Source: Clostridium tunisiense TJ (lineage in GTDB: Bacteria; Bacillota; Clostridia; Clostridiales; Clostridiaceae). Taken from it: a stretch of 64,000 bases of DNA. Below the pieces are notes generated by a model. That model worked only from the letters and a program-made list of their open reading frames with translations, was not told the origin of the DNA and searched no databases. A program made the position numbers and the translations under genes. Shown here piece after piece: positions 44,813 to 54,384 of this stretch (position 1 is the first letter of the stretch; each line of letters begins with the position of its first letter). The stretch spans positions 1-64,000 of the forward strand of contig NZ_AMQH01000005.1 of NCBI RefSeq assembly GCF_000300195.1. Reading direction: 5' to 3'.

Positions 44813-46024
44813 ATGGAAAGAGTGTTATCAAAAAGTAAGATAATCGTAGAATTAGAAGAGAAAATTAACAAAGGAAATAGGGAAGCTCTTCATGAGTTTT
44901 GGGATAAAATTAAAGATGAAGGAGCTCCAATTATTGAGAATATAGAAGGTGATTCTGAAAATGCTTTAGTAACTTTTGTTTTCAAAGCGGATGAAGAGGT
45001 TGAAAATATAGTACTTATTCCTCCCGTTGGAATGATGAACTTCCTTGAAAATAAAATGGAAAGACTGCTTAAAACAAATTTATGGTATGCCAGCTATAAA
45101 GTGAAAAATAATCAGCGTTTTAGATATTCTTTTTCACTTAATGATTCTCTTGATGCTGATTCTAATGAAAGATGGGATAAGTTAATACATGATGAGTTTA
45201 ATAAAAATAAATTAGTTTTTAGAGGGCAGAACGGAGAAAAAGATGAAATTGTGTCTTATGTGGTAATGCCAAAAGCTGAGGAGCATTTTTGGGTAAAGGA
45301 AAGAAGTGATACACTAAAGGGACGCTTGCATGAATATGAATTTCAAAGTGAAAACTTTAAAGAAGGACGTAGAGTTAGAATTTATACTCCTCATGATTAT
45401 AAAAAAGATGATAAGCCTTATAAGTTTTTAACTTTAACTGATGGAGATGAATATATCAATGTTCTATCAGCAGTACAAGTGTTAGATAATTTAATTAGTG
45501 ATGAAAAAATGCCTCCAATAGTTGTGATATTTATAGACTCAACTGAAACTAGAGGAGAAGAATTACGTTGTAACGATATTTTTGGAGACATTGTAGTAAA
45601 AGAATTAATTCCTTGGGTTAGAGAAAAGTATAATATTTCAAACAAGGTAGATGATGCTATTATTGGAGGTCTTAGTTTAGGCGGATTAACTGCTACATAT
45701 TTAGGGTTAAAACATTCAGAAGTATTTGGTAATGTACTTTCACAATCGGGATCTTATTGGTACAAGCCAGAAAGTTATGAAGGTTCAGACCTTGATTGTT
45801 GGCTAAGTACTGAATTTAAGTCAGTAGATAAATTGCCTCTTAAGTTTTATTTGAATGTAGGTGTTCTTGAACATAAAGAAGGTATGATTGGTACAAATAT
45901 AAAATTAAAAGATGTATTAGTTTCAAAAGGGTATACAGTTAATTTTGAATATTTTAATAGTGGCCATGATTATTTATCCTGGGGAGAAACCTTAGCTAAT
46001 GGACTAATTTCATTAATTGGATAG
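44813..46024 (+). CDS. Enterochelin-esterase-like alpha/beta hydrolase
   Basis: A 403-residue protein of the Fes/esterase-D type. An N-terminal beta-sandwich-like domain (about 20-150) resembles the enterochelin esterase N-domain. The C-terminal hydrolase has RVRIYTPHDYKK, nucleophile GGLSLGG, and catalytic His in NSGHDYLSWG. It could cleave a siderophore or another ester. Start ATG 44813 is 7 bases after GAGGGGG; the ATG at 44807 is too close to that site. No iron-transport genes adjoin it. Confidence 0.82.
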   Translation: MERVLSKSKIIVELEEKINKGNREALHEFWDKIKDEGAPIIENIEGDSENALVTFVFKADEEVENIVLIPPVGMMNFLENKMERLLKTNLWYASYKVKNNQRFRYSFSLNDSLDADSNERWDKLIHDEFNKNKLVFRGQNGEKDEIVSYVVMPKAEEHFWVKERSDTLKGRLHEYEFQSENFKEGRRVRIYTPHDYKKDDKPYKFLTLTDGDEYINVLSAVQVLDNLISDEKMPPIVVIFIDSTETRGEELRCNDIFGDIVVKELIPWVREKYNISNKVDDAIIGGLSLGGLTATYLGLKHSEVFGNVLSQSGSYWYKPESYEGSDLDCWLSTEFKSVDKLPLKFYLNVGVLEHKEGMIGTNIKLKDVLVSKGYTVNFEYFNSGHDYLSWGETLANGLISLIG

Positions 46025-46212
46025 ATAAAATAAAAGGTGATATTTGGATTAAAGTATTATGTTCTCATACTATATATAAATTTAGTGTGTTTTTAGGAAA
46101 ACTGTCTTAAGCATATGAAGGTAAGGGATTTCGTTAGAAATCAACCAATAGGTGAGAATAAAAACATCTTCTAAAATTCGATATTTATTAAAGAAATCAT
46201 GGAGGATAATAT

Positions 46213-47160
46213 ATGAAAGTATTAGTTATGGGAGGAACTGAATTTGTAAGCAGTTCTTTAGCAAAACATCTTATAGCTAAAGGGTATACTGTGGACATTT
46301 TCACAAGAGGGATTAAGGAAATTAAATATGAAGGCATAAGAAAACATCTAAAGGGTGATAGAAAATTAATTGAAGACTTAGAAAGAAATCTTTTAGGAGA
46401 AAGTTATGACTATGTCTTTGATATTTCAGCCTATGTTAAAGATGATGTAAAAAATCTAATTGAAGTTCTAAATAGAGATAATTTAAAAAGATATGTGTTT
46501 TGTAGCTCAGGAGCAGTATACATACCTTCAGAGGAAATGATTACTGAAGACTTTACTAGAGGAGAAAATTATAATTGGGACGCCTATGGATACAATAAAA
46601 AGGAAGTAGAAGATTACCTCTTTGAAGTGTGGGAAAAAGAAAAGTTTCCTATAACTATATTTAGACCAACTTATATATATGGAGAAGAAAACAACTTATA
46701 TAGAGAAGCTTATTTCTTCGATAGGATAAGTGACGGGTTAGATGTTCCTATACCAAGTGGGGATAAGAAAACTCAATTTATTCATATCAGTGACTTAGTT
46801 CAAGTCTTTGAAAGCGCTGTAAAAACAGAGAAATCTATAGGACAAGCATACAATGTAACTCACCCTGAAATTGTAACTTGGAATGACTTAGTAAAAACTG
46901 CTATGGGAATAGTTAACAAGAAGGTTAATATTGTAGAAGTTGATGAGGAAAAAGAAAATATAAATACAAGAGAGTACTTTCCCTTTAGAAATGTTACCTA
47001 TTTACTAAACACAAAAAAAGCAAAAGACCATGGATTGTACATGCCAAAGCTTACCCTAGCTGAAGGGATGGAGCTAGCTTATAATTACTATTACAAAAAC
47101 AAGCCTAAATTAAAAGATACTAGAATGAACAAGATCGAATTAGTATTAAAAAGGAGATAA
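46213..47160 (+). CDS. NAD-dependent epimerase/dehydratase (extended SDR)
   Basis: Extended short-chain dehydrogenase of 315 residues. The nucleotide-binding GGTEFVSSSLA is at 7-17 (a variant of GGTGFIG), with the substrate-site FCSSGAVY and YGYNKKEVE (Y-x3-K), then RPTYIYGEEN. Its C-terminal half is typical of NAD-dependent epimerases. Probably acts on a nucleotide sugar or similar. It has an ATGGAGGA ribosome-binding site; monocistronic. Confidence 0.85.
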   Translation: MKVLVMGGTEFVSSSLAKHLIAKGYTVDIFTRGIKEIKYEGIRKHLKGDRKLIEDLERNLLGESYDYVFDISAYVKDDVKNLIEVLNRDNLKRYVFCSSGAVYIPSEEMITEDFTRGENYNWDAYGYNKKEVEDYLFEVWEKEKFPITIFRPTYIYGEENNLYREAYFFDRISDGLDVPIPSGDKKTQFIHISDLVQVFESAVKTEKSIGQAYNVTHPEIVTWNDLVKTAMGIVNKKVNIVEVDEEKENINTREYFPFRNVTYLLNTKKAKDHGLYMPKLTLAEGMELAYNYYYKNKPKLKDTRMNKIELVLKRR

Positions 47161-47162
47161 AT

Positions 47163-47233
47163 TAAAAGCTATCTTTGCTTATGATTGAAGATAATCAGTC
47201 TTCATTTTATTAGCAAGGGTAGTTTTTATTTTG
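47163..47233 (+). terminator. Terminator of the epimerase gene
   Basis: AAGCTATCTTTGCT and AGCAAGGGTAGTTTTTATTTT pair, with an inner GAAGA/TCTTC hairpin. Confidence 0.65.
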
Positions 47234-47421
47234 GAACTGCGTTTCGCTTACAAATATTCAGTTATCATTTACAAACATGGCATCTCGTATTACTATTAAG
47301 CTTTCAAAAAGGTGATTTACTGTTATAAATATATTTTTTAATGTTAAACGATAAAAAATACTTGAAATACATTAATTAACATGTTATGATAAATATATGG
47401 TAAATAAAGGAGGTTGATTTT

Positions 47422-47919
47422 ATGAGTCAAAACAGTATCAAAATTAAAAAAATTAGTAAGGCAATGCTAATGTTTGTCAGAGTTATGACTTTAGTGCTTG
47501 TAACTTTAGCAGTATATTTTACTGTTAAAAGCTTCTCTATCAATTATGATAATGGATTATTTAGAGAGTTTACTGCACTTTTTGTGTCCTCCATGGATGC
47601 ACTACTTATTATTGCTATTTTAGCAGTGGTATCCAACTTGTTAAAATCTATAGAGAAGGATTACTCACCTTTTAATATTAGTAATGTTAAAAAGTTAAAG
47701 GTTTTATCAGGTCTTCTTCTTGCATTTGAACCAGTACATTTAATTTCAACAAAAGTTGTTCAGTCAATACGCCCGCTAATTTTAGAAGGTGGAACAAGGG
47801 TTACTTCATTCATATCTTTTGGTGGTGTATTCTTTGCAGTAGGACTGGTTGTATTTTGTATTGCTTTAATATTTGAATATGGTATAGAACTTCAAAAGCA
47901 ATCAGATGAAACTCTTTAA
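47422..47919 (+). CDS. DUF2975 membrane protein
   Basis: Membrane protein of 165 residues with four TM segments, typical of DUF2975. It is paired with an XRE-type HTH gene 12 bases downstream, a very common two-gene module in Firmicutes. The TM protein may relay a membrane signal to the regulator, but its function is unproven. It has an AAGGAGG ribosome-binding site. Confidence 0.82.
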   Translation: MSQNSIKIKKISKAMLMFVRVMTLVLVTLAVYFTVKSFSINYDNGLFREFTALFVSSMDALLIIAILAVVSNLLKSIEKDYSPFNISNVKKLKVLSGLLLAFEPVHLISTKVVQSIRPLILEGGTRVTSFISFGGVFFAVGLVVFCIALIFEYGIELQKQSDETL

Positions 47920-47931
47920 GGAGGATATGAT

Positions 47932-48147
47932 ATGGCTATTATTTTAAGACTTGACCGAATGATGGCACACCGTAAAATGTCATTAAATGAATTAGCTGAA
48001 AAAGTTGGAATTTCTAACGTTAATCTTTCGAACATTAAAACAGGAAAAGTAAGTGCAATACGATTTTCCACTCTTAATGCTATTTGTAGAATACTAGATT
48101 GCCAACCAGGAGATATTTTAGAGTATAACCCTGATACTGAGGATTAA
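47932..48147 (+). CDS. XRE-family HTH regulator (YozG-like)
   Basis: A 71-residue Cro/CI-type regulator consisting of little more than the HTH (LNELAEKVGISNVNLSNIKTG), ending CQPGDILEYNPDTED, a typical end for the family linked to DUF2975. It is in an operon with the DUF2975 gene, with AAGGAGG ribosome-binding site. Confidence 0.88.
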   Translation: MAIILRLDRMMAHRKMSLNELAEKVGISNVNLSNIKTGKVSAIRFSTLNAICRILDCQPGDILEYNPDTED

Positions 48148-48343
48148 ATTGTTAAATCCGTATCTATAGTTACCGAATTTTTTAAAAGGATATTCTATAA
48201 TTAAATTAACTTAATGATAAAAGAAATTTTTTAGAAGTAATTTATTTTCAGATTTACTTATTAGGCAGGTTAGGCTAAGAATATTTTACTAATTTAAATG
48301 GAAAATATAAATAAAGAGTATTTAGATAAAAGGAGATGTAACT

Positions 48344-48901
48344 ATGAACGGAATTAATTTAATGGTTGAAGAACATAAATATATTAAAAGAATGCTGGTA
48401 GTTTTAAGAAAAGCAAGCTATGGAATTTTAAAAGGGGCAGAGGTTGATTATGAGGATTTCGAAAAGATGATTGACTTTGTTAGAAGTTATGCAGATAATC
48501 ATCACCATGGAAAAGAGGAAAAAATTCTTTTCAACCGAATGGTAACTGAAATTGGAGGTCCTGCTGAAAAGTTAGTTAACTTAGGAATGTTGGTAGAGCA
48601 TGATTTAGGAAGACTTCATATGAAAGAATTAGAAGAAGCTTTAGGAAGAGTAAAAGCTGGAGATGATGAAAGTAAGGTGGATGTAATTGCAAATGCAGTT
48701 TCATACACTCATTTATTAACTAGGCACATAGACAAAGAAGACAGCACAGTTTACACTTTTGCTAATAGAAAATTGAGTGGAGAAACATTAAGCACTATTG
48801 ATATTGAATGTGAAGCCTTTGAAAAAGAAATGGAAGAAAAGAATATTCAACAAAAATATATAAATATATTAGAAGAATTAGAAAAAAAATACGTATTATA
48901 A
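48344..48901 (+). CDS. Hemerythrin HHE domain protein
   Basis: Di-iron four-helix-bundle protein of 185 residues. Iron ligands follow the HHE pattern: EEHKYIKRM, NHHHGKEEKILF, VEHDLGRLHM and HIDKEDSTVY. It probably senses or binds oxygen or nitric oxide, or stores iron under stress in this anaerobe. It has an AAAGGAG ribosome-binding site and its own terminator, so it is monocistronic. Confidence 0.9.
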   Translation: MNGINLMVEEHKYIKRMLVVLRKASYGILKGAEVDYEDFEKMIDFVRSYADNHHHGKEEKILFNRMVTEIGGPAEKLVNLGMLVEHDLGRLHMKELEEALGRVKAGDDESKVDVIANAVSYTHLLTRHIDKEDSTVYTFANRKLSGETLSTIDIECEAFEKEMEEKNIQQKYINILEELEKKYVL

Positions 48902-48951
48902 TTTAAATAAGGACTGATTCTTGAAGTAACAAATTTAAGAGCAGGTTAGTA

Positions 48952-48994
48952 AAAATAAGTTCATTCACTATTAAGTGGGTGAACTTATTTTTAT
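48952..48994 (+). terminator. Terminator of the hemerythrin gene
   Basis: AAATAAGTTCATTCACT pairs with AGTGGGTGAACTTATTTTT. Confidence 0.8.
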
Positions 48995-48999
48995 GGCTA

Positions 49000-49029
49000 G
49001 TTGTAAAAAAATAACTTATAATATAATTA
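49000..49029 (+). promoter_or_regulatory. Shared promoter motif (B)
   Basis: TAGTTGTAAAAAAATAACTT then ATAATATAATT, upstream of the lipoprotein gene at 49121. Close to motifs A, C and D but three bases shorter in the 5' part. Confidence 0.45.
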
Positions 49030-49120
49030 GAGGGAAAATATTAAATAAGGAATAATATAATATTCACTTATTATAGATAAATCACATATATAGGTATTAA
49101 TAAAGGGAAAGGGGTCTAAT

Positions 49121-49522
49121 ATGGGGAGATTAAAATTAAAAACAATAGGAATAATACTTTTGCTGACAGTGTTTCTAGTAGGATGTTCTGGGGGAGGTTA
49201 CAGAACCGTCATGTCCTCAGAAAATAGTACAAATAATAGAACTGAAATGACTTATTCAAGTTTTAAAGGAAGTAAGTTCACTTCATTAAAACTTAAACAG
49301 GGAGACATACTAGATTTGGATGTTGAGGTAGTTACAAGGGAGGGCAATCTAACAATATCTTTTATTGACGAAAGTAATAAGGAATTGTTTAAGATTGAAA
49401 ATCCTAAAGAACCAGTGAAAAAAAATATAAAAGTTGATCAGGATGGAACCTATAAAATAAAAGTTGAAGGGAACCATAAAGGGAGCTATAGAATTAATTG
49501 GAATGTAAAAGCAGATGATTAA
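49121..49522 (+). CDS. Small lipoprotein
   Basis: A 133-residue lipoprotein. The signal peptide ends in lipobox VFLVGCS (Cys22). The rest is a beta-rich domain (LKLKQGDILDLDVEV, GTYKIKVEGNHKGSYRINW) that resembles small ligand-binding or structural folds seen in clostridial lipoproteins. It has an AAAGGGGT ribosome-binding site. No family with known function recognised. Confidence 0.65.
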   Translation: MGRLKLKTIGIILLLTVFLVGCSGGGYRTVMSSENSTNNRTEMTYSSFKGSKFTSLKLKQGDILDLDVEVVTREGNLTISFIDESNKELFKIENPKEPVKKNIKVDQDGTYKIKVEGNHKGSYRINWNVKADD

Positions 49523-50083
49523 TAAGGTATTTAAAAATGCCTAAGGGAAATCTCGATAAGATTTTATATTATCGAGATTTTAATTGTTAAGATGTTAACT
49601 AAGTGGGTTTTACATAAAGAGTAAGGTGTTAATGGGAAATAGCAAACCAAAGCAGAGCTTTAATTTTCATAGTAAGTATGTAAGGTGAAAGTAAAATTTT
49701 AAAATTTTAAAATAACTTGTTATTAAGAGGTTAATAAGCACTTTTAAAATTGTTATTTTTATGATTTTAATATATAATTAACTCATTAAATTATATAAGT
49801 TGACACATTATTATTTATACGTTACAGAACTGTTTAGATCAACTTATAATAAAAGTAAATAGGCGTATATTTTATCTGGATTTTTTTATTGGCTCTTAAT
49901 ATTAGAACTTAAACTAAGATGATTTACAAAATATCCTATATTGACAGCTTTAAGACTTTTAGGGATGTACTAAATAAGTATTGACTAAGTGGGGATATAT
50001 TAGAGAAATAATAAAGTTACAGTAATTCACAGGGAAAATTATTTTTTTGGAATAATTTTAAGAGATAATTTGGAGGAATTAAT
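49523..50083. other. Spacer before xpaC-like gene
   Basis: A terminator (49548-49583) follows the lipoprotein gene. The rest is AT-rich. TATAAGTTGA at 49794-49803 and its complement at 49839-49848 flank a -35-like TTGACA (49800-49805) and may form part of a control region. No gene is seen. Confidence 0.45.
49548..49583 (+). terminator. Terminator of the lipoprotein gene
   Basis: AAATCTCGATAA pairs with TTATCGAGATTT, followed by TTAATTG. Confidence 0.75.
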
Positions 50084-51274
50084 ATGGACAAGTGGGATTT
50101 TTCGAATTTAGGAGATGAAATTTGGTCTACAGTTCAGGATGCATTAAATACTAGAGATTTTACTAGACTAAAAGATGAAATTCGTTTTACTGCAGAGAAC
50201 ACTTTAAATGAAGTAAGAAATAATTTTAGGCCAAATTATAATGGTCCTAGAGATAGGGGTAACTATACTGAACAATGGTTTGATAAGCAACAAGTGATGA
50301 AAAATCAAAGTGTTAATAACACACAAATTGCTAAAAAACCTGCAGGAAATGTTTCTGGTATCTTATACATGGTATTTGGATTTACTGGAACAGGGTTATT
50401 TGGTGCAACTTCTTTAGTATATGGAATTATTAATCTTGCTTTGGGCACTTTTTCATCCATTGGTGCTATTGGGTTTGGAGCTTTATTTTTACTATCACTA
50501 GGAAGTTTATCCATGGCTTTAACAGGAGTTAAGTTAAGAAAGAGAGTGAAACGTTTTAAGAAATATGTAAGACAGCTTAGAGGGCGTAATTACTGTTCTA
50601 TAAAAGAACTAGCTTCTCATATTGGGGAAACAGATAAGTTTGTGGTAAAGGATTTAAGAAAGATGATTGACTTAGGAATGTTTCCAGAAGGTCATATTGA
50701 TAACAATGAAACCTATCTTTTATTAAATTATGAAATCTACGAGCATTATCAAAGAACTCAAGATGAGCAAAGAAAGCAAAGTGAACAAGAAGCTAGCAAA
50801 CAAAGGGAAGAAGCAGAAAAAAGAAATGATCCTTCTCAAAAAGAACTTAGAGAGGCAATTGAAGAAGGTAGAAGATATATTAAAAAAATTAGGGAAGCTA
50901 ATGATGCTATACCAGGAGAGGAAATATCAAGGAAGCTTTATAGACTAGAGATAATTACAGAAAAGATATTTAATTATGTAGAGCAGCACCCAGAGCAGCT
51001 TCCAGCACTGCATAAGCTTATGAGTTATTATCTGCCTATTACACTTAAGCTAGTAACTAGTTATGAGCAGCTTGACGCTCAACCAGTTCAAGGTGAAAAT
51101 ATAATGACAGCTAAAAGTGAAATAGAGGATACATTAGACACAATAAGTGGAGCTTTTGAAAAGTTATTAGATGATTTGTTTAGAGATATAGCTTTTGATA
51201 TATCTTCAGATATTTCTGTGCTAGAAACCTTGCTTTCTCAAGAAGGCTTAACAGAAAAGGATTTTAAGAAGTAA
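50084..51274 (+). CDS. XpaC-like 5-bromo-4-chloroindolyl phosphate hydrolysis family protein
   Basis: A 396-residue membrane protein of the XpaC family. It has an Asn/Arg-rich N-terminal part (1-85), two TM helices (about 92-150), a winged-helix-like section (YCSIKELASHIGETDKFVVKDLRKMIDLGMF) and a C-terminal coiled-coil and helical domain (220-390). Its usual partner TelA follows 43 bases later. In Firmicutes such pairs are linked to membrane-stress and tellurite or antibiotic tolerance, though the mechanism is unclear. Confidence 0.8.
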   Translation: MDKWDFSNLGDEIWSTVQDALNTRDFTRLKDEIRFTAENTLNEVRNNFRPNYNGPRDRGNYTEQWFDKQQVMKNQSVNNTQIAKKPAGNVSGILYMVFGFTGTGLFGATSLVYGIINLALGTFSSIGAIGFGALFLLSLGSLSMALTGVKLRKRVKRFKKYVRQLRGRNYCSIKELASHIGETDKFVVKDLRKMIDLGMFPEGHIDNNETYLLLNYEIYEHYQRTQDEQRKQSEQEASKQREEAEKRNDPSQKELREAIEEGRRYIKKIREANDAIPGEEISRKLYRLEIITEKIFNYVEQHPEQLPALHKLMSYYLPITLKLVTSYEQLDAQPVQGENIMTAKSEIEDTLDTISGAFEKLLDDLFRDIAFDISSDISVLETLLSQEGLTEKDFKK

Positions 51275-51317
51275 AGGTATCTAACTATGTGGATACTTCA
51301 TATATAAGGAGGGTATT

Positions 51318-52472
51318 ATGGTGGATAATGAAATGAAAGATGGGATAGGTGAGGTTCCAACCTTAACCTTTGAACCATTTGAAGAAGAAACTAAAATCGT
51401 GGAAGTACAGGAGAAAAAAGAAGAAGCTCCAGTACTTGATGATAGCTTCTTAACTGAAGAAGAAAAGAAAATGGTAGATGATTTTGCGGCTAAGATTGAT
51501 ATAACTAATTCAAATATGATTCTACAATTTGGAGTTGGATCTCAAAAGAAAATAGCTGATTTTTCGGAGACCGCTTTAAATAATGTAAAGACTAAGGATT
51601 TAGGAGAAATAGGAGGCATGCTTTCAGGTGTAGTATTAGAGCTAAAGAACTTTGATGCTAACGAAGAGAAAGAAGGATTCTTCGGATTCTTTAAGAAAAG
51701 TGCAAATAAGTTAACTGCTATGAAAGCAAAGTATGATAAAGTTGATTTAAATATAAATAAGATTTGTACTGCCTTAGAAAATCATCAAATGCAACTTTTA
51801 AAAGATGTAGCAATTCTAGATAAGATGTATGAGCTTAATAAGGTTTATTTTAAAGAACTTTCAATGTACATTTTAGCAGGAAAGAAGAAACTTGCAAAAC
51901 TAGAGGAAGAGGAATTACCTGCACTAACAGAAAGGGCTAGAGTAAGTGGACTTCCAGAGGATGCTCAGACAGCTAATGATTTTGCAGCTTTGTGCAATAG
52001 ATTTGAAAAGAAAATTCATGACTTAGAACTAACAAGAATGATTTCTATTCAAATGGCTCCACAAATTCGCCTTGTGCAAAACAATGACACTTTAATGTGT
52101 GAGAAAATCCAATCTACTATTGTGAATACTATTCCTCTTTGGAAAAGTCAAATGGTTTTAGCTCTAGGAGTTGCGCACTCAAACCAAGCAGCTAAAGCAC
52201 AACGAGAAGTATCAGATATGACTAATGAGCTTTTACGTAAAAACGCTGAAACTTTAAAAATGTCAACCATAGAAACTGCAAAAGAATCAGAAAGAGGAAT
52301 TGTAGATATTGAGACAATTCGTGCAACAAACCAATCCCTAATTTCAACTCTTGACGAAGTAATGCGTATACAAACTGAAGGAAAGCAAAAACGTAAAGAA
52401 GCTGAAATGGAATTAAATCAAATTGAACAGGAATTAAAAAATAAGCTTCTTAGCTTAAGAGATAATAAATAA
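51318..52472 (+). CDS. TelA-like toxic anion resistance protein
   Basis: Soluble, mostly helical 384-residue protein of the TelA family (YaaN/TelA). Recognisable parts are FFGFFKKSANKLTAMKAKYD, NKICTALENHQMQLLKDVA and the final conserved SQMVLALGVAHSNQAAKAQR. It is in an operon with the XpaC-like gene and has an AAGGAGGG ribosome-binding site. Associated with resistance to tellurite and cell-wall antibiotics in other bacteria. Confidence 0.9.
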   Translation: MVDNEMKDGIGEVPTLTFEPFEEETKIVEVQEKKEEAPVLDDSFLTEEEKKMVDDFAAKIDITNSNMILQFGVGSQKKIADFSETALNNVKTKDLGEIGGMLSGVVLELKNFDANEEKEGFFGFFKKSANKLTAMKAKYDKVDLNINKICTALENHQMQLLKDVAILDKMYELNKVYFKELSMYILAGKKKLAKLEEEELPALTERARVSGLPEDAQTANDFAALCNRFEKKIHDLELTRMISIQMAPQIRLVQNNDTLMCEKIQSTIVNTIPLWKSQMVLALGVAHSNQAAKAQREVSDMTNELLRKNAETLKMSTIETAKESERGIVDIETIRATNQSLISTLDEVMRIQTEGKQKRKEAEMELNQIEQELKNKLLSLRDNK

Positions 52473-52481
52473 TTTTATTAT

Positions 52482-52520
52482 AAAAATGCCACTATAATTA
52501 GATTTATGGTGGCATTTTTA
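52482..52520 (+). terminator. Terminator of the xpaC-telA operon
   Basis: AAAAATGCCACTATAA pairs with TTTATGGTGGCATTTTT. Confidence 0.85.
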
Positions 52521-52622
52521 TTTGAAACAACATTTCCAATATTTACAAAGTAATCGTAAAGTGCTATAATTATTTTTTAAAATCAATATGGTTATAATTA
52601 AAAAAAAGAAAGGAGAGATATC

Positions 52623-52838
52623 ATGAAGAAACTAATATATTTGTTTGGAGAAAACAAACCCTACGAAGATTACGTAAGACTACATAGTTTGAAACATTAT
52701 GAACTAAGAATATTAGATAGAAGCTACCAAGTAAAAGTATTAGAGAAAAACATAGTTTTAGCAAAGAGATATGTATATAAGTTAATAGGAATTTGGGAAT
52801 ACCCTAAAACAGTAAAAAAGTTAATTTTATTGTTTTAG
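52623..52838 (+). CDS. Small basic hypothetical protein
   Basis: A 71-codon gene with a strong AAAGGAGA ribosome-binding site and a terminator that overlaps its 3' end. It is rich in Lys, Leu and Tyr and has no recognised domain. The promoter-like TATAAT near 52566 supports expression. It stands alone between the telA-like and MFS genes. Confidence 0.5.
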   Translation: MKKLIYLFGENKPYEDYVRLHSLKHYELRILDRSYQVKVLEKNIVLAKRYVYKLIGIWEYPKTVKKLILLF

Positions 52839-52849
52839 GGTATTTTTTA
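52797..52849 (+). terminator. Terminator overlapping the small gene's 3' end
   Basis: AATACCCTAAAACA pairs with TGTTTTAGGGTATT, followed by TTTTAT. The first arm lies inside the coding sequence. Confidence 0.75.
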
Positions 52850-52922
52850 TGCTCTTGAAAGAAGTTGAGAGAGGCCAATAAGCATGAGTATTATTTATAT
52901 TATTAATTGGGGGTAAGAGTAA

Positions 52923-54212
52923 ATGAAAGAGAGTATTGTAAATAATGAAAACCATAAAAGAGGATTAGGAAAATCGAAAGATAATAAGAGAGAATATGAA
53001 AAAAGTGTAAGTGAAAAACTATGGAACAGAAACTTTACGCTATTACTGCAAGGGCAAGTGGTATCAGTGTTTGGAGATAATATTTATGATATCGCACTTC
53101 GCTTTTGGATTCTTGCTGAAACTGGTTCAGTTGCTTTAATGGGGGTATTAATGGCAATTACAATTATACCCAAGATATTAATTTCACCCTTTGCTGGCAC
53201 ATTTATTGATAGGCATGATAGAAGAAAAATATTAATTGTTTGTGATGGTATTAGTGGTGTTACTATTCTTTTCATTGGGATAGCAGCAGTAATGAATTTT
53301 CTACAAATATGGATGATTCTTATAGCAGGAATTATTGTTGATGTATGCAGGTGCTTTTTTTATCCTACTATAAATTCATCTATACCTGATGTTGTTTCAA
53401 ACTCTAAATTGATAAAAGCAAATTCTATGTTTGAGCTAGTAAGTTCGGTTAATGAAATGGTTGGATACGCATTAGGTGGTTTTTTAGTAAACCTTATTGC
53501 AGCACCTTTATTATTCATATTTAATGGAATAACTTTTTTATTATCAGGGATTGCAGAATATTTTACTAATATACCAAAAATTCAACAGGTTTCACAAAAG
53601 TTGAATTTTATGGAAGATATGAAAGAAGGAATAAGATATGTTAACAATTTAAAGGGTCTTAAATACCTTTATATAACCATAGCATTTTTCAATTTTTTCG
53701 CATCTATGTCAATGACTTTAACATTACCGTGGTTTAAAGCAAATAAGGAACTTGGAATTGAACTATATGGGGTTGCAATGGCTATAAATACCCTCGGTAT
53801 GTTTATTGGTTTCACTATATTGTCCTTAGTTGAAATAAAAAAAGAAAAAAGATTTTTTGCTTTCATTACAAGTGGAATAATAGTCTCGATCACTATGATT
53901 CTTTATTCTTTTACATTAAATCCTTACTTAATTTTTATATTATTCTTTATTGATGGATTAAGTTTAGCTATAATGGGGTCATTAATTCAATCAACTATGC
54001 AAAGTTGTGTATCTCCAAATATGAGATCCAAGGTCTTCGGATTTAAAAATGCTTTAGCATCTGCATTAATGCCATTAGGTATGGCTCTTGCTGGTGTGCT
54101 AGGAGAAATAGTAAATATGAACTTTATTATATTTGCTGATTATGTACTATTCCTTATATTCTTTATATATCTTAGTTTTTTATCAAGTGTGAAGGATATA
54201 ATTAATGGATAA
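52923..54212 (+). CDS. MFS transporter (EntS/macrolide-efflux type)
   Basis: Twelve-TM major facilitator of 429 residues. A long polar N-terminus (about 35 residues) precedes FTLLLQGQVVSVFGDNIYDIAL, the typical start of the MFS_3 group. The loop-2/3 motif is GTFIDRHDRRKILIV. Members export siderophores or macrolides. The start has a TTGGGGG ribosome-binding site. Monocistronic. Confidence 0.88.
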   Translation: MKESIVNNENHKRGLGKSKDNKREYEKSVSEKLWNRNFTLLLQGQVVSVFGDNIYDIALRFWILAETGSVALMGVLMAITIIPKILISPFAGTFIDRHDRRKILIVCDGISGVTILFIGIAAVMNFLQIWMILIAGIIVDVCRCFFYPTINSSIPDVVSNSKLIKANSMFELVSSVNEMVGYALGGFLVNLIAAPLLFIFNGITFLLSGIAEYFTNIPKIQQVSQKLNFMEDMKEGIRYVNNLKGLKYLYITIAFFNFFASMSMTLTLPWFKANKELGIELYGVAMAINTLGMFIGFTILSLVEIKKEKRFFAFITSGIIVSITMILYSFTLNPYLIFILFFIDGLSLAIMGSLIQSTMQSCVSPNMRSKVFGFKNALASALMPLGMALAGVLGEIVNMNFIIFADYVLFLIFFIYLSFLSSVKDIING

Positions 54213-54283
54213 ATGATCTTAAAGGTAAATTAATTATCAAGTTGTATGTGCAAGAATTTAATAGATATAAGATAAGTCTATTT

Positions 54284-54321
54284 TATAGTTAAATGTAAAA
54301 AAATAGATTATAATATATATT
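54284..54321 (+). promoter_or_regulatory. Shared promoter motif (C)
   Basis: TATAGTTAAATGTAAAAAAA then TAGATTATAATATATAT, upstream of the GNAT gene at 54385. Same plan as motifs A and D. Confidence 0.5.
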
Positions 54322-54384
54322 ATAGAAAATAAGGGTATCTTTATAAAGTTTATTTTTATAAGATATAAATAGGGTGGGGAGTAG

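Noticed and set aside
50730..50948. Frame +1 Lys-rich open frame inside the xpaC-like gene
   Set aside because: Arises from the coiled-coil coding sequence read in another frame.
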